IMG/VR virus record: IMGVR_UViG_3300049477_000020
Span: 1 to 53,643 of that record
Direction: 5' to 3' (one strand)
Length of the DNA stretch: 53,643 nt
DNA from: a virus
Shown here piece by piece: positions 8,070 through 16,075 of the stretch (position 1 is the stretch's first letter; each line of letters starts with the position of its first letter). The notes below the pieces were generated by a model, which was given only the letters and a program-made list of their open reading frames with translations, was not told where the DNA came from and searched no databases. The position numbers and the translations under genes were made by a program.

Positions 8070-9455
8070 TCAGAGTTGGTCGATCTTGGCCACCCTGGTG
8101 GGGAAGTGAGGGGCTACCAGGAAGCCCACGGCGCACCCCGTAGCCACGTCTCCGGTGGCGTGCTTGAAGTAGTCGCTGCCGTCGTCCAGAGACCCAGTCT
8201 GGATCATCATGGTCCCGCTCACGTCCTCCATGTGGAAGTGGTGCTTGTGGCCCAGGAGCATGACCTCCATGTCGAACTTGTCCTCTGTGTGCTTGGCTGC
8301 TGAGCCCACCTGCTTCAGGACCCACCCAGTGAGTTTCCCCTGCTTGTCGGCCTTGTGACCGTGGGTAGATCCGATCCTCACCCCAGCGAACTCGTAGAGA
8401 GTGAAGGGGTCGTCGTGGGGGATGTGCCAGGTGATCTGGTCAGCGATGGGGCTGCTGTCGAGCACCCTCTTGACCTGCTCAGCGATGATGAGGTCCCAGT
8501 TGTCTGACTCCGACGAACCATGGGGGCCACCGGTGACACCCCTCATCTCGCCGTGGTTGCTCGGGGTGTAGACCTTGGTGATCGGCAGCCCGAGCGCAGC
8601 GAAGGCCTCGGTACGAGCGATGTCGGACTCGATGGCGTAGTTGATCTGAGTCCGCATTGTCTCAGTTGTCCGATTCTGGCTGGGATAGTGACCTACGATG
8701 TTCTCGACTCTATCGCCCGCTGCGTTGTCCAGGATTGCGGTGATGTTGACGCCCGCCTTGATGTGGCTGCGGATGGCGTCTATCGACTTCTGGAGCACTC
8801 GGGACTCGCGCTCTTCGAGGTTCTTCAGTCCGCCGCCGCCACGGTTCTTGCCTGCCTGCTCGTCACCCTGGTGGTGGACGTAGCCGACGGGTTGCCCGTT
8901 CCCCATCCTCTGGGTGCCACCAGTGTGCTTGATCGGGTAGCGCTTCGTCTTCATGCGCTTGACTGCTGCTTCGATGTCCTCTTCGGTGAGGAGGACCTCA
9001 TCAGTCTTGCGCTCGATGCGAGCCCGATACGAGTAGAGCGTCTTGATGTCGCGGTCGCCGTTGTCCAGACGCTTGGAGGTCTCCCACGAACTGACGCGAA
9101 CGGGTCCGACAACATCCCAGTTCTCTGGGTCATCGAGACCCAACTTCCTCAGTATCGGCTCGTAGCCAGTGTTCGCTGTGATCTTTGCAGTCAGCGGGCC
9201 TGTCTCCAGCACACCCTTGTCGCCCTCGATCTCTAGGCTGGGCTTGATGGCGTCTTTGGACTCTTCATCCTTCTTCTTGCGACGAGGAGATGCCTCCGCA
9301 GCCGGAGTGCCCATCTGTAGCCGATAGCGACGGACTGCTGAGGTCGATGTGCCGATGCGCTTCGCCGCTTCGACGTAGGTGAGACTGAGGTCGTCTGCGA
9401 TTGCCTTTCCTTTAGGATCGTCGGCCAACTTCTCTCTGAGCCCGATTCTTCCCAC
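8070..9455 (-). CDS. Helix-turn-helix/metallophosphoesterase fusion protein
   Basis: A 461-residue protein with GTG start after GGGGAGAGATA. Residues about 24-46 (SLTYVEAAKRIGTSTSAVRRYR) form a helix-turn-helix, followed by a basic linker (RRKKKDEESK). The C-terminal half has phosphoesterase-type metal motifs: SNHGE near residue 300, STHGHK near 365 and LLGHKHHFH near 401. The layout suggests a DNA-binding domain that tethers a phosphodiesterase or nuclease to DNA, broadly analogous to Mre11/SbcD nucleases. Similar proteins occur in many actinophages. It is unrelated in length and motif detail to the smaller phosphoesterase at 1380-2333. Confidence 0.75.
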   Translation of the reverse strand: MGRIGLREKLADDPKGKAIADDLSLTYVEAAKRIGTSTSAVRRYRLQMGTPAAEASPRRKKKDEESKDAIKPSLEIEGDKGVLETGPLTAKITANTGYEPILRKLGLDDPENWDVVGPVRVSSWETSKRLDNGDRDIKTLYSYRARIERKTDEVLLTEEDIEAAVKRMKTKRYPIKHTGGTQRMGNGQPVGYVHHQGDEQAGKNRGGGGLKNLEERESRVLQKSIDAIRSHIKAGVNITAILDNAAGDRVENIVGHYPSQNRTTETMRTQINYAIESDIARTEAFAALGLPITKVYTPSNHGEMRGVTGGPHGSSESDNWDLIIAEQVKRVLDSSPIADQITWHIPHDDPFTLYEFAGVRIGSTHGHKADKQGKLTGWVLKQVGSAAKHTEDKFDMEVMLLGHKHHFHMEDVSGTMMIQTGSLDDGSDYFKHATGDVATGCAVGFLVAPHFPTRVAKIDQL

Positions 9456-9515
9456 TATCTCTCCCCTGATTCGGCGGGTGCGTTACGTCACACACTAACA
9501 GTCATCGTGGTCGAT

Positions 9516-9689
9516 TCAAGAGGGCTCGACATCGGGTTTGCCAGGGGGAACGTAATCACTCGGACGGTCGAAGAAGTTGCGCAGAATCCAATCGGCTGCG
9601 TCGTACTTGCCCATGAGGTTTGCCATCGTCACCACATCGCGCATCTGGTCGGTGACAGATCGCTGATCCTGCTGCTTGTGTGCTGACAC
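9516..9689 (-). CDS. Small hypothetical protein (57 residues)
   Basis: A short gene with GTG start and a strong ribosome site (GAAGGAGACCAA). The product begins MSAHKQQDQRSVTDQM and contains VTMANLMGKYDAADWILRNF, a convincing amphipathic helix, before a Pro-rich end. Regular codon use and the ribosome site argue it is real. It is the first gene of the leftward unit that reads into the HTH-phosphoesterase gene 60 nt away. No family recognised. Confidence 0.65.
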   Translation of the reverse strand: MSAHKQQDQRSVTDQMRDVVTMANLMGKYDAADWILRNFFDRPSDYVPPGKPDVEPS

Positions 9690-9789
9690 TTGGTCTCCTT
9701 CGTCGGCGGGTGGGCGGGAGCCCTAAGGTCTTGCTAGAGAGGCCAGAGCCCTAAGAGCAAGAAGAACGAGAACACTAGGGGTCTAACCT

Positions 9790-9814
9790 GTGAGGCGCCC
9801 GCAGGGCGTTTCAC
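9790..9814 (+). other. Hairpin in the 9.69-9.96 kb intergenic region
   Basis: GTGAGGCGCCC-GCA-GGGCGTTTCAC forms an 11-bp stem as plus-strand RNA with two G-U wobbles; on the minus strand those positions would be A-C mismatches. The surrounding 9690-9850 segment has no supported gene and contains a repeated GCCCTAAG. Confidence 0.3.
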
Positions 9815-9856
9815 CCCCAAACCCCCTACGCGAGCCAGAGCGTACACCACACCTCA

Positions 9857-9886
9857 TTGGACCTGTCAAGGACCTGGCCATAGACT
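9857..9886 (+). promoter_or_regulatory. Candidate plus-strand promoter
   Basis: TTGGAC, 18-nt spacer, TAGACT, placed directly before the hairpin and small ORF described next. Partial match to sigma70 consensus; it would start transcription near 9893. Confidence 0.4.
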
Positions 9887-9897
9887 GGTCTCCTATC

Positions 9898-9941
9898 CAC
9901 CAGAAACGCAACGGCCACGCCTGGTCGTTGCGTTTCTGGTG
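9898..9941 (+). repeat. 16-bp perfect inverted repeat (5' hairpin of the plus-strand unit)
   Basis: CACCAGAAACGCAACG and its exact reverse complement flank a 12-nt loop. The hairpin lies between the candidate promoter and the ribosome site of the small ORF, so it would form the 5' end of the RNA. It might also be an operator or protein-binding site. Confidence 0.7.
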
Positions 9942-9958
9942 CCTACAGAAGGAAGATC

Positions 9959-10042
9959 ATGCAGATGCTCGGCGTTGCGTTCGCCTACCTCCTCACACAG
10001 GAGAAGGTTCGCAAGGGGAAGGGCCGCCACAAGCGGTTCTAA
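9959..10042 (+). CDS. Candidate 27-residue peptide, only plus-strand gene
   Basis: MQMLGVAFAYLLTQEKVRKG followed by KGRHKRF; 28 codons including TAA. GAAGGAAG lies five bases before the ATG. The N-terminal half is apolar and the C-terminal half strongly basic, so the peptide could be an amphipathic membrane- or nucleic-acid-binding microprotein. It sits between a promoter-like sequence with 5' hairpin and a strong terminator-type hairpin, which supports a genuine short transcript; the RNA itself may be the functional product. Confidence 0.5.
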   Translation: MQMLGVAFAYLLTQEKVRKGKGRHKRF

Positions 10043-10051
10043 GCCCCTCTA

Positions 10052-10105
10052 CAGCCTGAGGCCGGTCCAGTGTCATCACGACACCTAGACCGGCCTCTTC
10101 GGCTG
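10052..10105. terminator. Bidirectional terminator-type hairpin between convergent units
   Basis: Core stem GAGGCCGGTC / GACCGGCCTC (10 bp) encloses an inner 5-bp stem (GTGTC/GACAC) and is extended by outer CAGCC/GGCTG. It lies just after the plus-strand small ORF and just after the stop of the minus-strand 121-residue gene. Confidence 0.7.
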
Positions 10106-10114
10106 TCTGGAGGG

Positions 10115-10480
10115 CTACATGCCCTGCCTGGGGTCTATCAGGCCGGGGAGCGGTTTGCCGTGACCGTTCTGCTGCGGCAGAGGAGTCTCCATGGCCTTCT
10201 GGGCAGCCTCTGACCGCTGGTTCTTCAGATACTCCATCATCTGATTGACCATGCTGGGGATGTCCTTGTCCACGACGACCTCCCCTTGCAACGTCTGGGC
10301 CACCATGCGCTCACCGATCCCGAGCCCTGGGATGCTGACGAGGTAGATGAGCACGGGGGCGGCTTGGCCGTTAGCACCAGGCACCACCGTCAGCGAGACT
10401 GCGTAGTGCACATCCTCTCCGAGGGCGTACGTCTCCACCGCCTCTGCCATGATCTTGGTGTTCTCTTCGAGGATGTTCAC
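10115..10480 (-). CDS. Hypothetical protein downstream of the SNF2-like helicase
   Basis: A 121-residue protein with GTG start overlapping the helicase stop (GTGA). It starts MNILEENTKIMAEAVETYA, has a central beta-rich part (HYAVSLTVVPG, VLIYLVSIPG) and a polar, Gln/Pro-rich C-terminus. No family recognised. Translational coupling to the helicase suggests a partner or accessory role; that is inference. Confidence 0.65.
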   Translation of the reverse strand: MNILEENTKIMAEAVETYALGEDVHYAVSLTVVPGANGQAAPVLIYLVSIPGLGIGERMVAQTLQGEVVVDKDIPSMVNQMMEYLKNQRSEAAQKAMETPLPQQNGHGKPLPGLIDPRQGM

Positions 10481-12054
10481 TTGCGTCCCTTCTTGTGACG
10501 GAGTCTTGCTACCTGGAGAGCCTCTTTGCGCTCCTGGGCACTCATCAGATCCTCACCGGCATCATCATCGCCGAGGAGAACGTCGTGCTGCTCGTTGCGG
10601 TCGATCACACGCTTGATGATCGGCACCTCCACTGTATCGTCCAGCAGGAAGGTCATGCAGGTGCAGGACTCAGCATCTGAGTCGATGCGGTGGATCCGGT
10701 CCAGACGCTGGGTGCGGTTGGCGAACGTGAGGGCCGACTCGTACTCCACGACGTAGGTAGCCTGTGGCAGGTTGATGCCCCGAGCCCCAGCGTCGGAGGT
10801 GAGGAACACAGCGGGCTCGGGATAGGCCTTGAAGGCGTTGCGGGACTCGGTCTGCTCCCTGATGTTCATGCCACCGTGGTTGGTGAAGACCTTGAACTTC
10901 GCCTTGGTGAGTTCCCTCTCCAGGATGGGGAGCACGCTCTGACCGAAGAAGGTGAAGACGACCACCTTGGCCCCTTGGCCGTTGACGATGGGCTTCAGGT
11001 ACTCGATGAGCCCCTCGGTCTTGACTGAGGGGATCGACTCGATGTAGCCCCTGCCCAACTCCTCCACGAGCATCCTGGACAGTTCACCCTGGGAGTACAG
11101 GAGAGACTCCGGGTGTCCGGCGATCTGCCGCATGACGGTCCAGTGCCCTGGGATGGGCTCTTCATCTGGGTCTTGCAGCCCCTCGACCATCTCATAGAAG
11201 TCCCGCTGAGCCTTGCCCATCTCGAAGTGGCGCGAGCGCTCGGTGCGCTTGGGAAACTCCTTGATGACATCGGGGTCGGTCTTGCGCTTGCGCATGATGA
11301 TGCCAGAGCACATCGAGGCGAACTCGGGCATCCGGGCCTTGTTGTAGGTCGCTCGCCCGTACATGTCCCTGTACCTGACGAAGTAGGCCTCGAAGTCGCC
11401 GATGTTCGGCATCTGCTCCGGGGCGATGAGCCGGAACTGGTTGAAGGCGTCCTCGTAGTCCTTCTCAATGGGTGTGGCTGTGAGACCGACCACCCTGGTC
11501 TCAGGGTGGACCTTACGGAGTTCCTTCTGGAGGTAGTAGTGGGCCTTGTAGTTGGCCGAGGTGCGGTTGCGCAACTTGCCGCACTCGTCGTAGACGATGA
11601 GCACCCTAAGGGGCCTCAGGATGTCCAGGAGAGGGCCTGGCTCGATCTTGGTGCCTCTCTTGCCAGGTGGCTTCACGAACCGGCTAATGTCTGCCTTCGC
11701 CGTCTCGTAGGTCGTCACCATAACTTGGGGGAGCCCGATCTTATGGAGCCGCTGCATCCGTCCCGTGCCGTGATGGAGTCGAGTGTCCAGGGTGGTGTAC
11801 TCCTGGAAGTCCTCAACCCACTCTCCCACCTTGCCCTTCTCGCAGACGACCAAGCAGAGGTCGATTAGATCGTCCTCGAAGAGGAGGGTGGCTAGACGCA
11901 TCCCGAGGTGGCTCTTGCCTGTGCCGGTGTCCCAGATGGCCGCTGCTGAGCCCCGCAGGTACGCCTCAGCGACGCCCCATTCCTGGAACTCGAAGAGCCC
12001 CAGAGGAGAGTGGTAGAGGGCGCCCTCGGGCCACCCGTCTCTTGGCGGGGTCAT
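10477..12054 (-). CDS. SNF2-like superfamily 2 helicase/ATPase
   Basis: A 525-residue protein. Walker A is DTGTGKS (42-48); motif II reads DECG (156-159) instead of the usual DEAH/DEAD; motif III is GLTATP (about 190-195). The second RecA-like domain shows SDAGARGINLPQA and RTQRLDRIHRID (motifs V and VI). This arrangement is typical of SNF2/RapA-like translocases of phages, which remodel protein-DNA complexes in replication, recombination or transcription. It begins directly after the last fibre gene, where the structural module gives way to DNA metabolism genes. No good ribosome site is seen at the start. Confidence 0.85.
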   Translation of the reverse strand: MTPPRDGWPEGALYHSPLGLFEFQEWGVAEAYLRGSAAAIWDTGTGKSHLGMRLATLLFEDDLIDLCLVVCEKGKVGEWVEDFQEYTTLDTRLHHGTGRMQRLHKIGLPQVMVTTYETAKADISRFVKPPGKRGTKIEPGPLLDILRPLRVLIVYDECGKLRNRTSANYKAHYYLQKELRKVHPETRVVGLTATPIEKDYEDAFNQFRLIAPEQMPNIGDFEAYFVRYRDMYGRATYNKARMPEFASMCSGIIMRKRKTDPDVIKEFPKRTERSRHFEMGKAQRDFYEMVEGLQDPDEEPIPGHWTVMRQIAGHPESLLYSQGELSRMLVEELGRGYIESIPSVKTEGLIEYLKPIVNGQGAKVVVFTFFGQSVLPILERELTKAKFKVFTNHGGMNIREQTESRNAFKAYPEPAVFLTSDAGARGINLPQATYVVEYESALTFANRTQRLDRIHRIDSDAESCTCMTFLLDDTVEVPIIKRVIDRNEQHDVLLGDDDAGEDLMSAQERKEALQVARLRHKKGRK

Positions 12055-12071
12055 GGAGGGAGTGTAGCGGG

Positions 12072-13949
12072 TCAGAGAGCGTAGAGGATGAACTCAGAGA
12101 TCGCAGCATCCCCAGCCCCCAGGATGTACCCATGGCGCATCCCGGTCTGGCACCAGGTCGTGACTACGCTTCCTAGGGAGACATTGTCAGCGAAGACCTC
12201 GACGTTGTTGGCATCGGCTTCGACTCGCATGACGACACCGTCCACCTGAGCCGTGTAGGCAAGCAGTGAGGTGAAGACTAGGGACGCGCCACCCTCGACC
12301 TTGTAGAGGCCGTTCTTGCCCACCAGGAGCCCGTCTATGGGGACCACGTCGCTGGAGACGTAGATCCCTCGGATGAAGAGCCCCGCGTTGGTGTTGCCGG
12401 TTCCCCAGGCCTCGATGGTGGCTTCCGAGATCACATCAGACACGGGTGTTGCATAAGTGCTTACAGTCGGGGTGGCGTCGTAGTTAGCAGACCGCTTGGC
12501 CACGCTGGTGACGATCTCTACATCCTCGCCCCAGAAGCCGTTGTTGCTGACTGCTACAGACTCTCGTACCTGACCGGTCTGGGCGTAGCCCACCAGCCCA
12601 TCCTCGCGGTTCATCGAGTCAGCCAGGAGGGGGGCCTCACCCGAAATCACCAGGCCGTACGAGGTGAGGGCGGCGATGAGAGAGAGGAGAGCAGGTGGGT
12701 CACCTGGCAGCGTAGCGATGCTGTCTCTGACCGCTCCAGCCGATCCGAAGAATCCGAGCAAGTCGGAAGTGGCGGTTGCTAGTTCCGAGTTACCCACCAC
12801 AGCGTCGCCCTGTATCTCCAGGCTCCCCGGAGCGTAGACCTCCCCTTGGCGCAAGAAGAAGGGGGTCGGGTTTGCGACCGTGGGGTCTTCGTCACCCAGA
12901 TCATAGGCATACCCATCAACGCCGTAGTCCACGAAGTTGCCCAGGAAGTCTGACACGGCTCCGTCGATGCCGATGGCGACAGAATCCACGGGGTCAGCGT
13001 TAGCCCTACCGGACCAAAGAAGGGCCTCAGGCTCGGTTCCGATGTTGACCGAGCCCTCGTACCCAAGCGTGTTGGCTGGCAGGGTGCTGACTCCGAGGTA
13101 GACCGTGTTGTGACGGACTCCGTCAGCGCTCGGGGAGGTGTGTCCAACCCAAACATGGTCGTCGCCGTAGGCGCCATTCTGCACCAGTAGCCCGCCGATG
13201 ATGGTAGCGCGAGGAGCCAAGAAGTACGCTGCCGCAGTGTTCCTCATCAGGACTGTGGTCTCACGACCCCCTTCGTCCCAGGCGTTACCACCCCGCTGAC
13301 CGACCCAGACAGACTGAGGGGTGTACGAACCGTAGTCGGCCAACAGCACCTCTTGTGAGGGCTCGCCGAAGTCGGTGTACGCATCTGGAGATCGCTCCCC
13401 TTGGCCCAACATGACCCCCTCGTCACCAGGCCCTCCATACCCCTGCCCAAGCAGCACAGCATTGGGGTAAGGCGAGTTGTACTGGGGAGTGTTGTAGTCC
13501 AACAGCGCCCCCATGCGCACGCCGTACTCACCTTGGGACTGGTGGTTGTGCACACCCCCGGCTGCTGCTGAGAAGAAGGACTGGTGAGGGTAGGCGCCCT
13601 TGGTCAATGGACTCGCGGGCTCGCTGATGCTTGTGTCGATGAGTAGGTTCTCTTCACCCCGAGCCACTTGATCCGCTGATGGCACGAAGGATGTGTAGCG
13701 GTCAAACGACCCAGGCCCATAGTCAACCCGAACGATGACATCTACGGCCTGGTCGATCCACAGGTTGACGTACCCAACAGTCACCACCAAGGGGAAGGAT
13801 GCGATCTCTGTGAGGAACCTATCCGAGTAGACGAGCCCTGTGTATTCAGCACCTGTTGAGGGGTCAATGAGCCACACGCGGGTGTTGCGGTAGACGTTGC
13901 CGTTGGCATCTTGGAGAGGCAAGTAGAGGTGTCCGGGACCGAACGGCAT
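12072..13949 (-). CDS. Tail fibre/appendage protein with C-terminal lectin-like domain
   Basis: A 625-residue protein. The N-terminal about 95 residues (HLYLPLQDANGNVYRNTRVW onward) resemble the opening modules of the two preceding proteins and probably anchor the fibre to the baseplate. The middle is Gly/Tyr-rich with repeated VLLGQG and VWVGQ type strands, as in beta-helical fibre shafts. A motif LLGFFGSAGAVRDSI near residue 398 is shared with the neighbouring YadA-like fibre. The last about 190 residues look like a beta-sandwich (lectin-like) binding domain. Probable role: host surface recognition. Confidence 0.7.
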   Translation of the reverse strand: MPFGPGHLYLPLQDANGNVYRNTRVWLIDPSTGAEYTGLVYSDRFLTEIASFPLVVTVGYVNLWIDQAVDVIVRVDYGPGSFDRYTSFVPSADQVARGEENLLIDTSISEPASPLTKGAYPHQSFFSAAAGGVHNHQSQGEYGVRMGALLDYNTPQYNSPYPNAVLLGQGYGGPGDEGVMLGQGERSPDAYTDFGEPSQEVLLADYGSYTPQSVWVGQRGGNAWDEGGRETTVLMRNTAAAYFLAPRATIIGGLLVQNGAYGDDHVWVGHTSPSADGVRHNTVYLGVSTLPANTLGYEGSVNIGTEPEALLWSGRANADPVDSVAIGIDGAVSDFLGNFVDYGVDGYAYDLGDEDPTVANPTPFFLRQGEVYAPGSLEIQGDAVVGNSELATATSDLLGFFGSAGAVRDSIATLPGDPPALLSLIAALTSYGLVISGEAPLLADSMNREDGLVGYAQTGQVRESVAVSNNGFWGEDVEIVTSVAKRSANYDATPTVSTYATPVSDVISEATIEAWGTGNTNAGLFIRGIYVSSDVVPIDGLLVGKNGLYKVEGGASLVFTSLLAYTAQVDGVVMRVEADANNVEVFADNVSLGSVVTTWCQTGMRHGYILGAGDAAISEFILYAL

Positions 13950-13951
13950 CG

Positions 13952-15637
13952 CTACACCACCGAAGAGTCAGTGATGATGCCCATGCCGTCTAGGGCTGTG
14001 AGCAGAGCGGCTAGCGCGACGTTGCCATCTCGTGACCCAGTGACCTCCTGCTTGATAGATCCCGCTGATCCGAAGAACCCCAAACGTGAAGTGGCAGATC
14101 CGAAGGCGGTGTCCCCCAGGTTACGCCAGTCCCCCTGGACCAAGACCAGGTTGCCTTCGACTCCGAGGACGACCTGGTTGGAAGAAGTAGAGGCGGCGGC
14201 TCTTCCAATGGCAACGGACCCAGCATGGGTGGTGTCCACCAAGGCGGAAGCGCCAAGTGCTATGGATTGCGAAGCAGCCGCTTGGGAGTTTGCGCCGATA
14301 GCGAGTGCCCCGGTCCCCGAAGCAAGAGCATCAGCCCCCACCGCAGTGGCCTGGGCTGCTAGAGCGCGAGCAGTGTGGCCGACTGCTGATGTGTCTGCCG
14401 CAGTTGCCTCGGAACTGTGACCCACAGCCATAGAGTCAGTGCCACTGGCTGTGGCCGCATACCCAATAGCCATGCTGCCCGAAGCGTTTGCCCGCGAGGT
14501 TGCCCCCATCGCGAAGGAGTAGTTGAGACCCTGAGCCTGTGCGTCATAGCCAACAGCGATGTTGTAGTCCTCGGCTGCATCTGCATTGACCCCGACAGCA
14601 GTAGCGAAGTCACCTGCTGCTGAGGCTCCTGTTCCAACAGCGAGGGAGGAGGCTCCGGCTCCTGGGTGATAGTGCGGAGGAATCACGCCACCAGATGTTG
14701 CTTGCAGGAAGGCGAGCGCAGTGCTCACTGCGGCGTTGGACTGAGAGTTGGTCTCACCCACCAAGACCTCGATGAGCCCGTCACTGGTGTCGGGCACCTC
14801 GATGTAGAGGTGCACCCATTTGCCGTCCTGGCTGGGGTCAAACGCGAGCCGTCGTACCCAATGGTTGCTGTAGTCATCTGGGTTCACGGGCTGCACCACA
14901 ACGACTGTCTTGGCTGATCCAGGGCTGGATGCCACCCGGACCCACAACTCGACGCGCCCTCCATCAGCCATGGTGTAGGGGTAACTGGCGAAGTTCCCCT
15001 GGGTGGTCTCGCCCACCTCGCCGTCGATGCGCACCGCTGTGGTGTAGGTGAAGAGTGGGTCTGTCGGTGGATCCGTGATGGTGTATGAGGCGAGAGCGGG
15101 AACTCCGGCTGGGGCACCAGGAACCGCTAGGTAGCCCAGGGCACCCCCTTGCGTTTCGCGCTCATCCGCTGCACCCACAGCGGCCAGGATGGTGGCCCCA
15201 GTGGCATAGGCGGTGCCTGGCACCGATGGGGTGAGCACGGAGGCTGGAGCCGTACCCCACTCAGCCTCCCCGGCGATGGCGGTGCCGAAGAGCACTTCCC
15301 CATCTGCCGGAGCGTTGGTGATCCTCAGAGGGACATCAGATTGCACGATCTCGCTGCCTGACGGAAGAGCGTCTACCACGACGACCTCATCGGGGCGACC
15401 AGCATACGAGACGATCAAGGTGAGCCGCTCAGGCTCGTCCAGCCAGAAATCTAGGATGCCGTCAGCCGCCGTGATGGGGTTGGAATACACAGTGGCGTCG
15501 GAGACATCTGGGTAGGCCCAGATGGTCTGGAGTGTTGCCACGTCCGGGGTCGCGTAGGCGTCTACCTGGACGGTGGCTCCAGACAGCAGGTTACCGGCCT
15601 CATCCTGGATGGGCCGGAGCACATGCACTCGGGACAT
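13952..15637 (-). CDS. Tail fibre with YadA-like head repeats
   Basis: A 561-residue protein. The N-terminal module (VLRPIQDEAGNLLSGATVQV) matches the 122-residue protein encoded just upstream. Residues about 330-490 are a series of roughly 14-residue repeats of the type AxAVGxxAxAxG (for example GTGASAAGDFATAVGVNADA), the left-handed beta-roll repeat of trimeric autotransporter adhesins such as YadA. It ends with SRLGFFGSAGSIKQEV and a helical GNVALAALLTALDGMGIIT, a connector seen in phage fibres. Likely a trimeric adhesive fibre at the baseplate. Confidence 0.75.
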   Translation of the reverse strand: MSRVHVLRPIQDEAGNLLSGATVQVDAYATPDVATLQTIWAYPDVSDATVYSNPITAADGILDFWLDEPERLTLIVSYAGRPDEVVVVDALPSGSEIVQSDVPLRITNAPADGEVLFGTAIAGEAEWGTAPASVLTPSVPGTAYATGATILAAVGAADERETQGGALGYLAVPGAPAGVPALASYTITDPPTDPLFTYTTAVRIDGEVGETTQGNFASYPYTMADGGRVELWVRVASSPGSAKTVVVVQPVNPDDYSNHWVRRLAFDPSQDGKWVHLYIEVPDTSDGLIEVLVGETNSQSNAAVSTALAFLQATSGGVIPPHYHPGAGASSLAVGTGASAAGDFATAVGVNADAAEDYNIAVGYDAQAQGLNYSFAMGATSRANASGSMAIGYAATASGTDSMAVGHSSEATAADTSAVGHTARALAAQATAVGADALASGTGALAIGANSQAAASQSIALGASALVDTTHAGSVAIGRAAASTSSNQVVLGVEGNLVLVQGDWRNLGDTAFGSATSRLGFFGSAGSIKQEVTGSRDGNVALAALLTALDGMGIITDSSVV

Positions 15638-15662
15638 CGACTACCTCTCCTTGGGCTCTTCA

Positions 15663-15695
15663 CCCCTTCGTGGGGCTCACGAGGGGTCAGGCAGG
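15663..15695 (-). promoter_or_regulatory. Repeated intergenic element, copy G
   Basis: CCTGCC-N20-GAAGGGG with a GCCCC/GGGG hairpin; one mismatch in the left box. The left box begins one base past the upstream stop codon. 25 nt before the YadA-like fibre start. A longer alternative stem (CCCCTCGTG with CACGAAGGGG) is possible in this copy only. Confidence 0.7.
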
Positions 15696-15696
15696 A

Positions 15697-16065
15697 CTAG
15701 ATGGCTGTGGTGGTCAGGGCGCCGTCCGTGCCTACCGTCACTTGCCAGTCCACGTCATTGTTGTCTGTGAGGATCAGCGAGGTCGATGGCTGAGCCCCCA
15801 CATCCACATTCGCGAAGGTGATGGCCGACCCCCCGCTGGGGGTGACCACGATGTCTACCCTCTTGGCTGTAGCCAGGTAGAAGTCGATGACCCCATCTGA
15901 GTCTGTAAAGGGGTTGGGGAACGTCGTCACATCAGGACTATCGAGGATAAAGAGCGTCTCAGCGATGGGATCCACAGTGCCTGGGTCGTACACCGCCACG
16001 GAGATGTCTCCCAGCAAGTTGCCCTGGGAGTCCTGGACCACCTTGTAGAAGTGGGCGCGTGCCAT
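15697..16065 (-). CDS. Small fibre-anchor-like virion protein
   Basis: A 122-residue protein starting MARAHFYKVVQDSQGNLLGD. Its layout (QDSQGNLLGDISVAVYDPGT, then FPNPFTDSDGVIDFYL) matches the N-terminal module of the following fibre gene, where QDEAGNLLSGATVQV and NPITAADGILDFWL occupy the same positions. It is therefore probably the same beta-sandwich anchoring domain without a shaft. It may be a stand-alone adaptor or a remnant of a duplicated fibre gene. Confidence 0.6.
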   Translation of the reverse strand: MARAHFYKVVQDSQGNLLGDISVAVYDPGTVDPIAETLFILDSPDVTTFPNPFTDSDGVIDFYLATAKRVDIVVTPSGGSAITFANVDVGAQPSTSLILTDNNDVDWQVTVGTDGALTTTAI

Positions 16066-16075
16066 AGAGATCCTC

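Noticed and set aside
9790-10059. 89-residue plus-strand ORF
   Set aside because: Pro/Arg-rich composition without ribosome site; it runs through hairpins and overlaps the better-supported 27-codon ORF in another frame.
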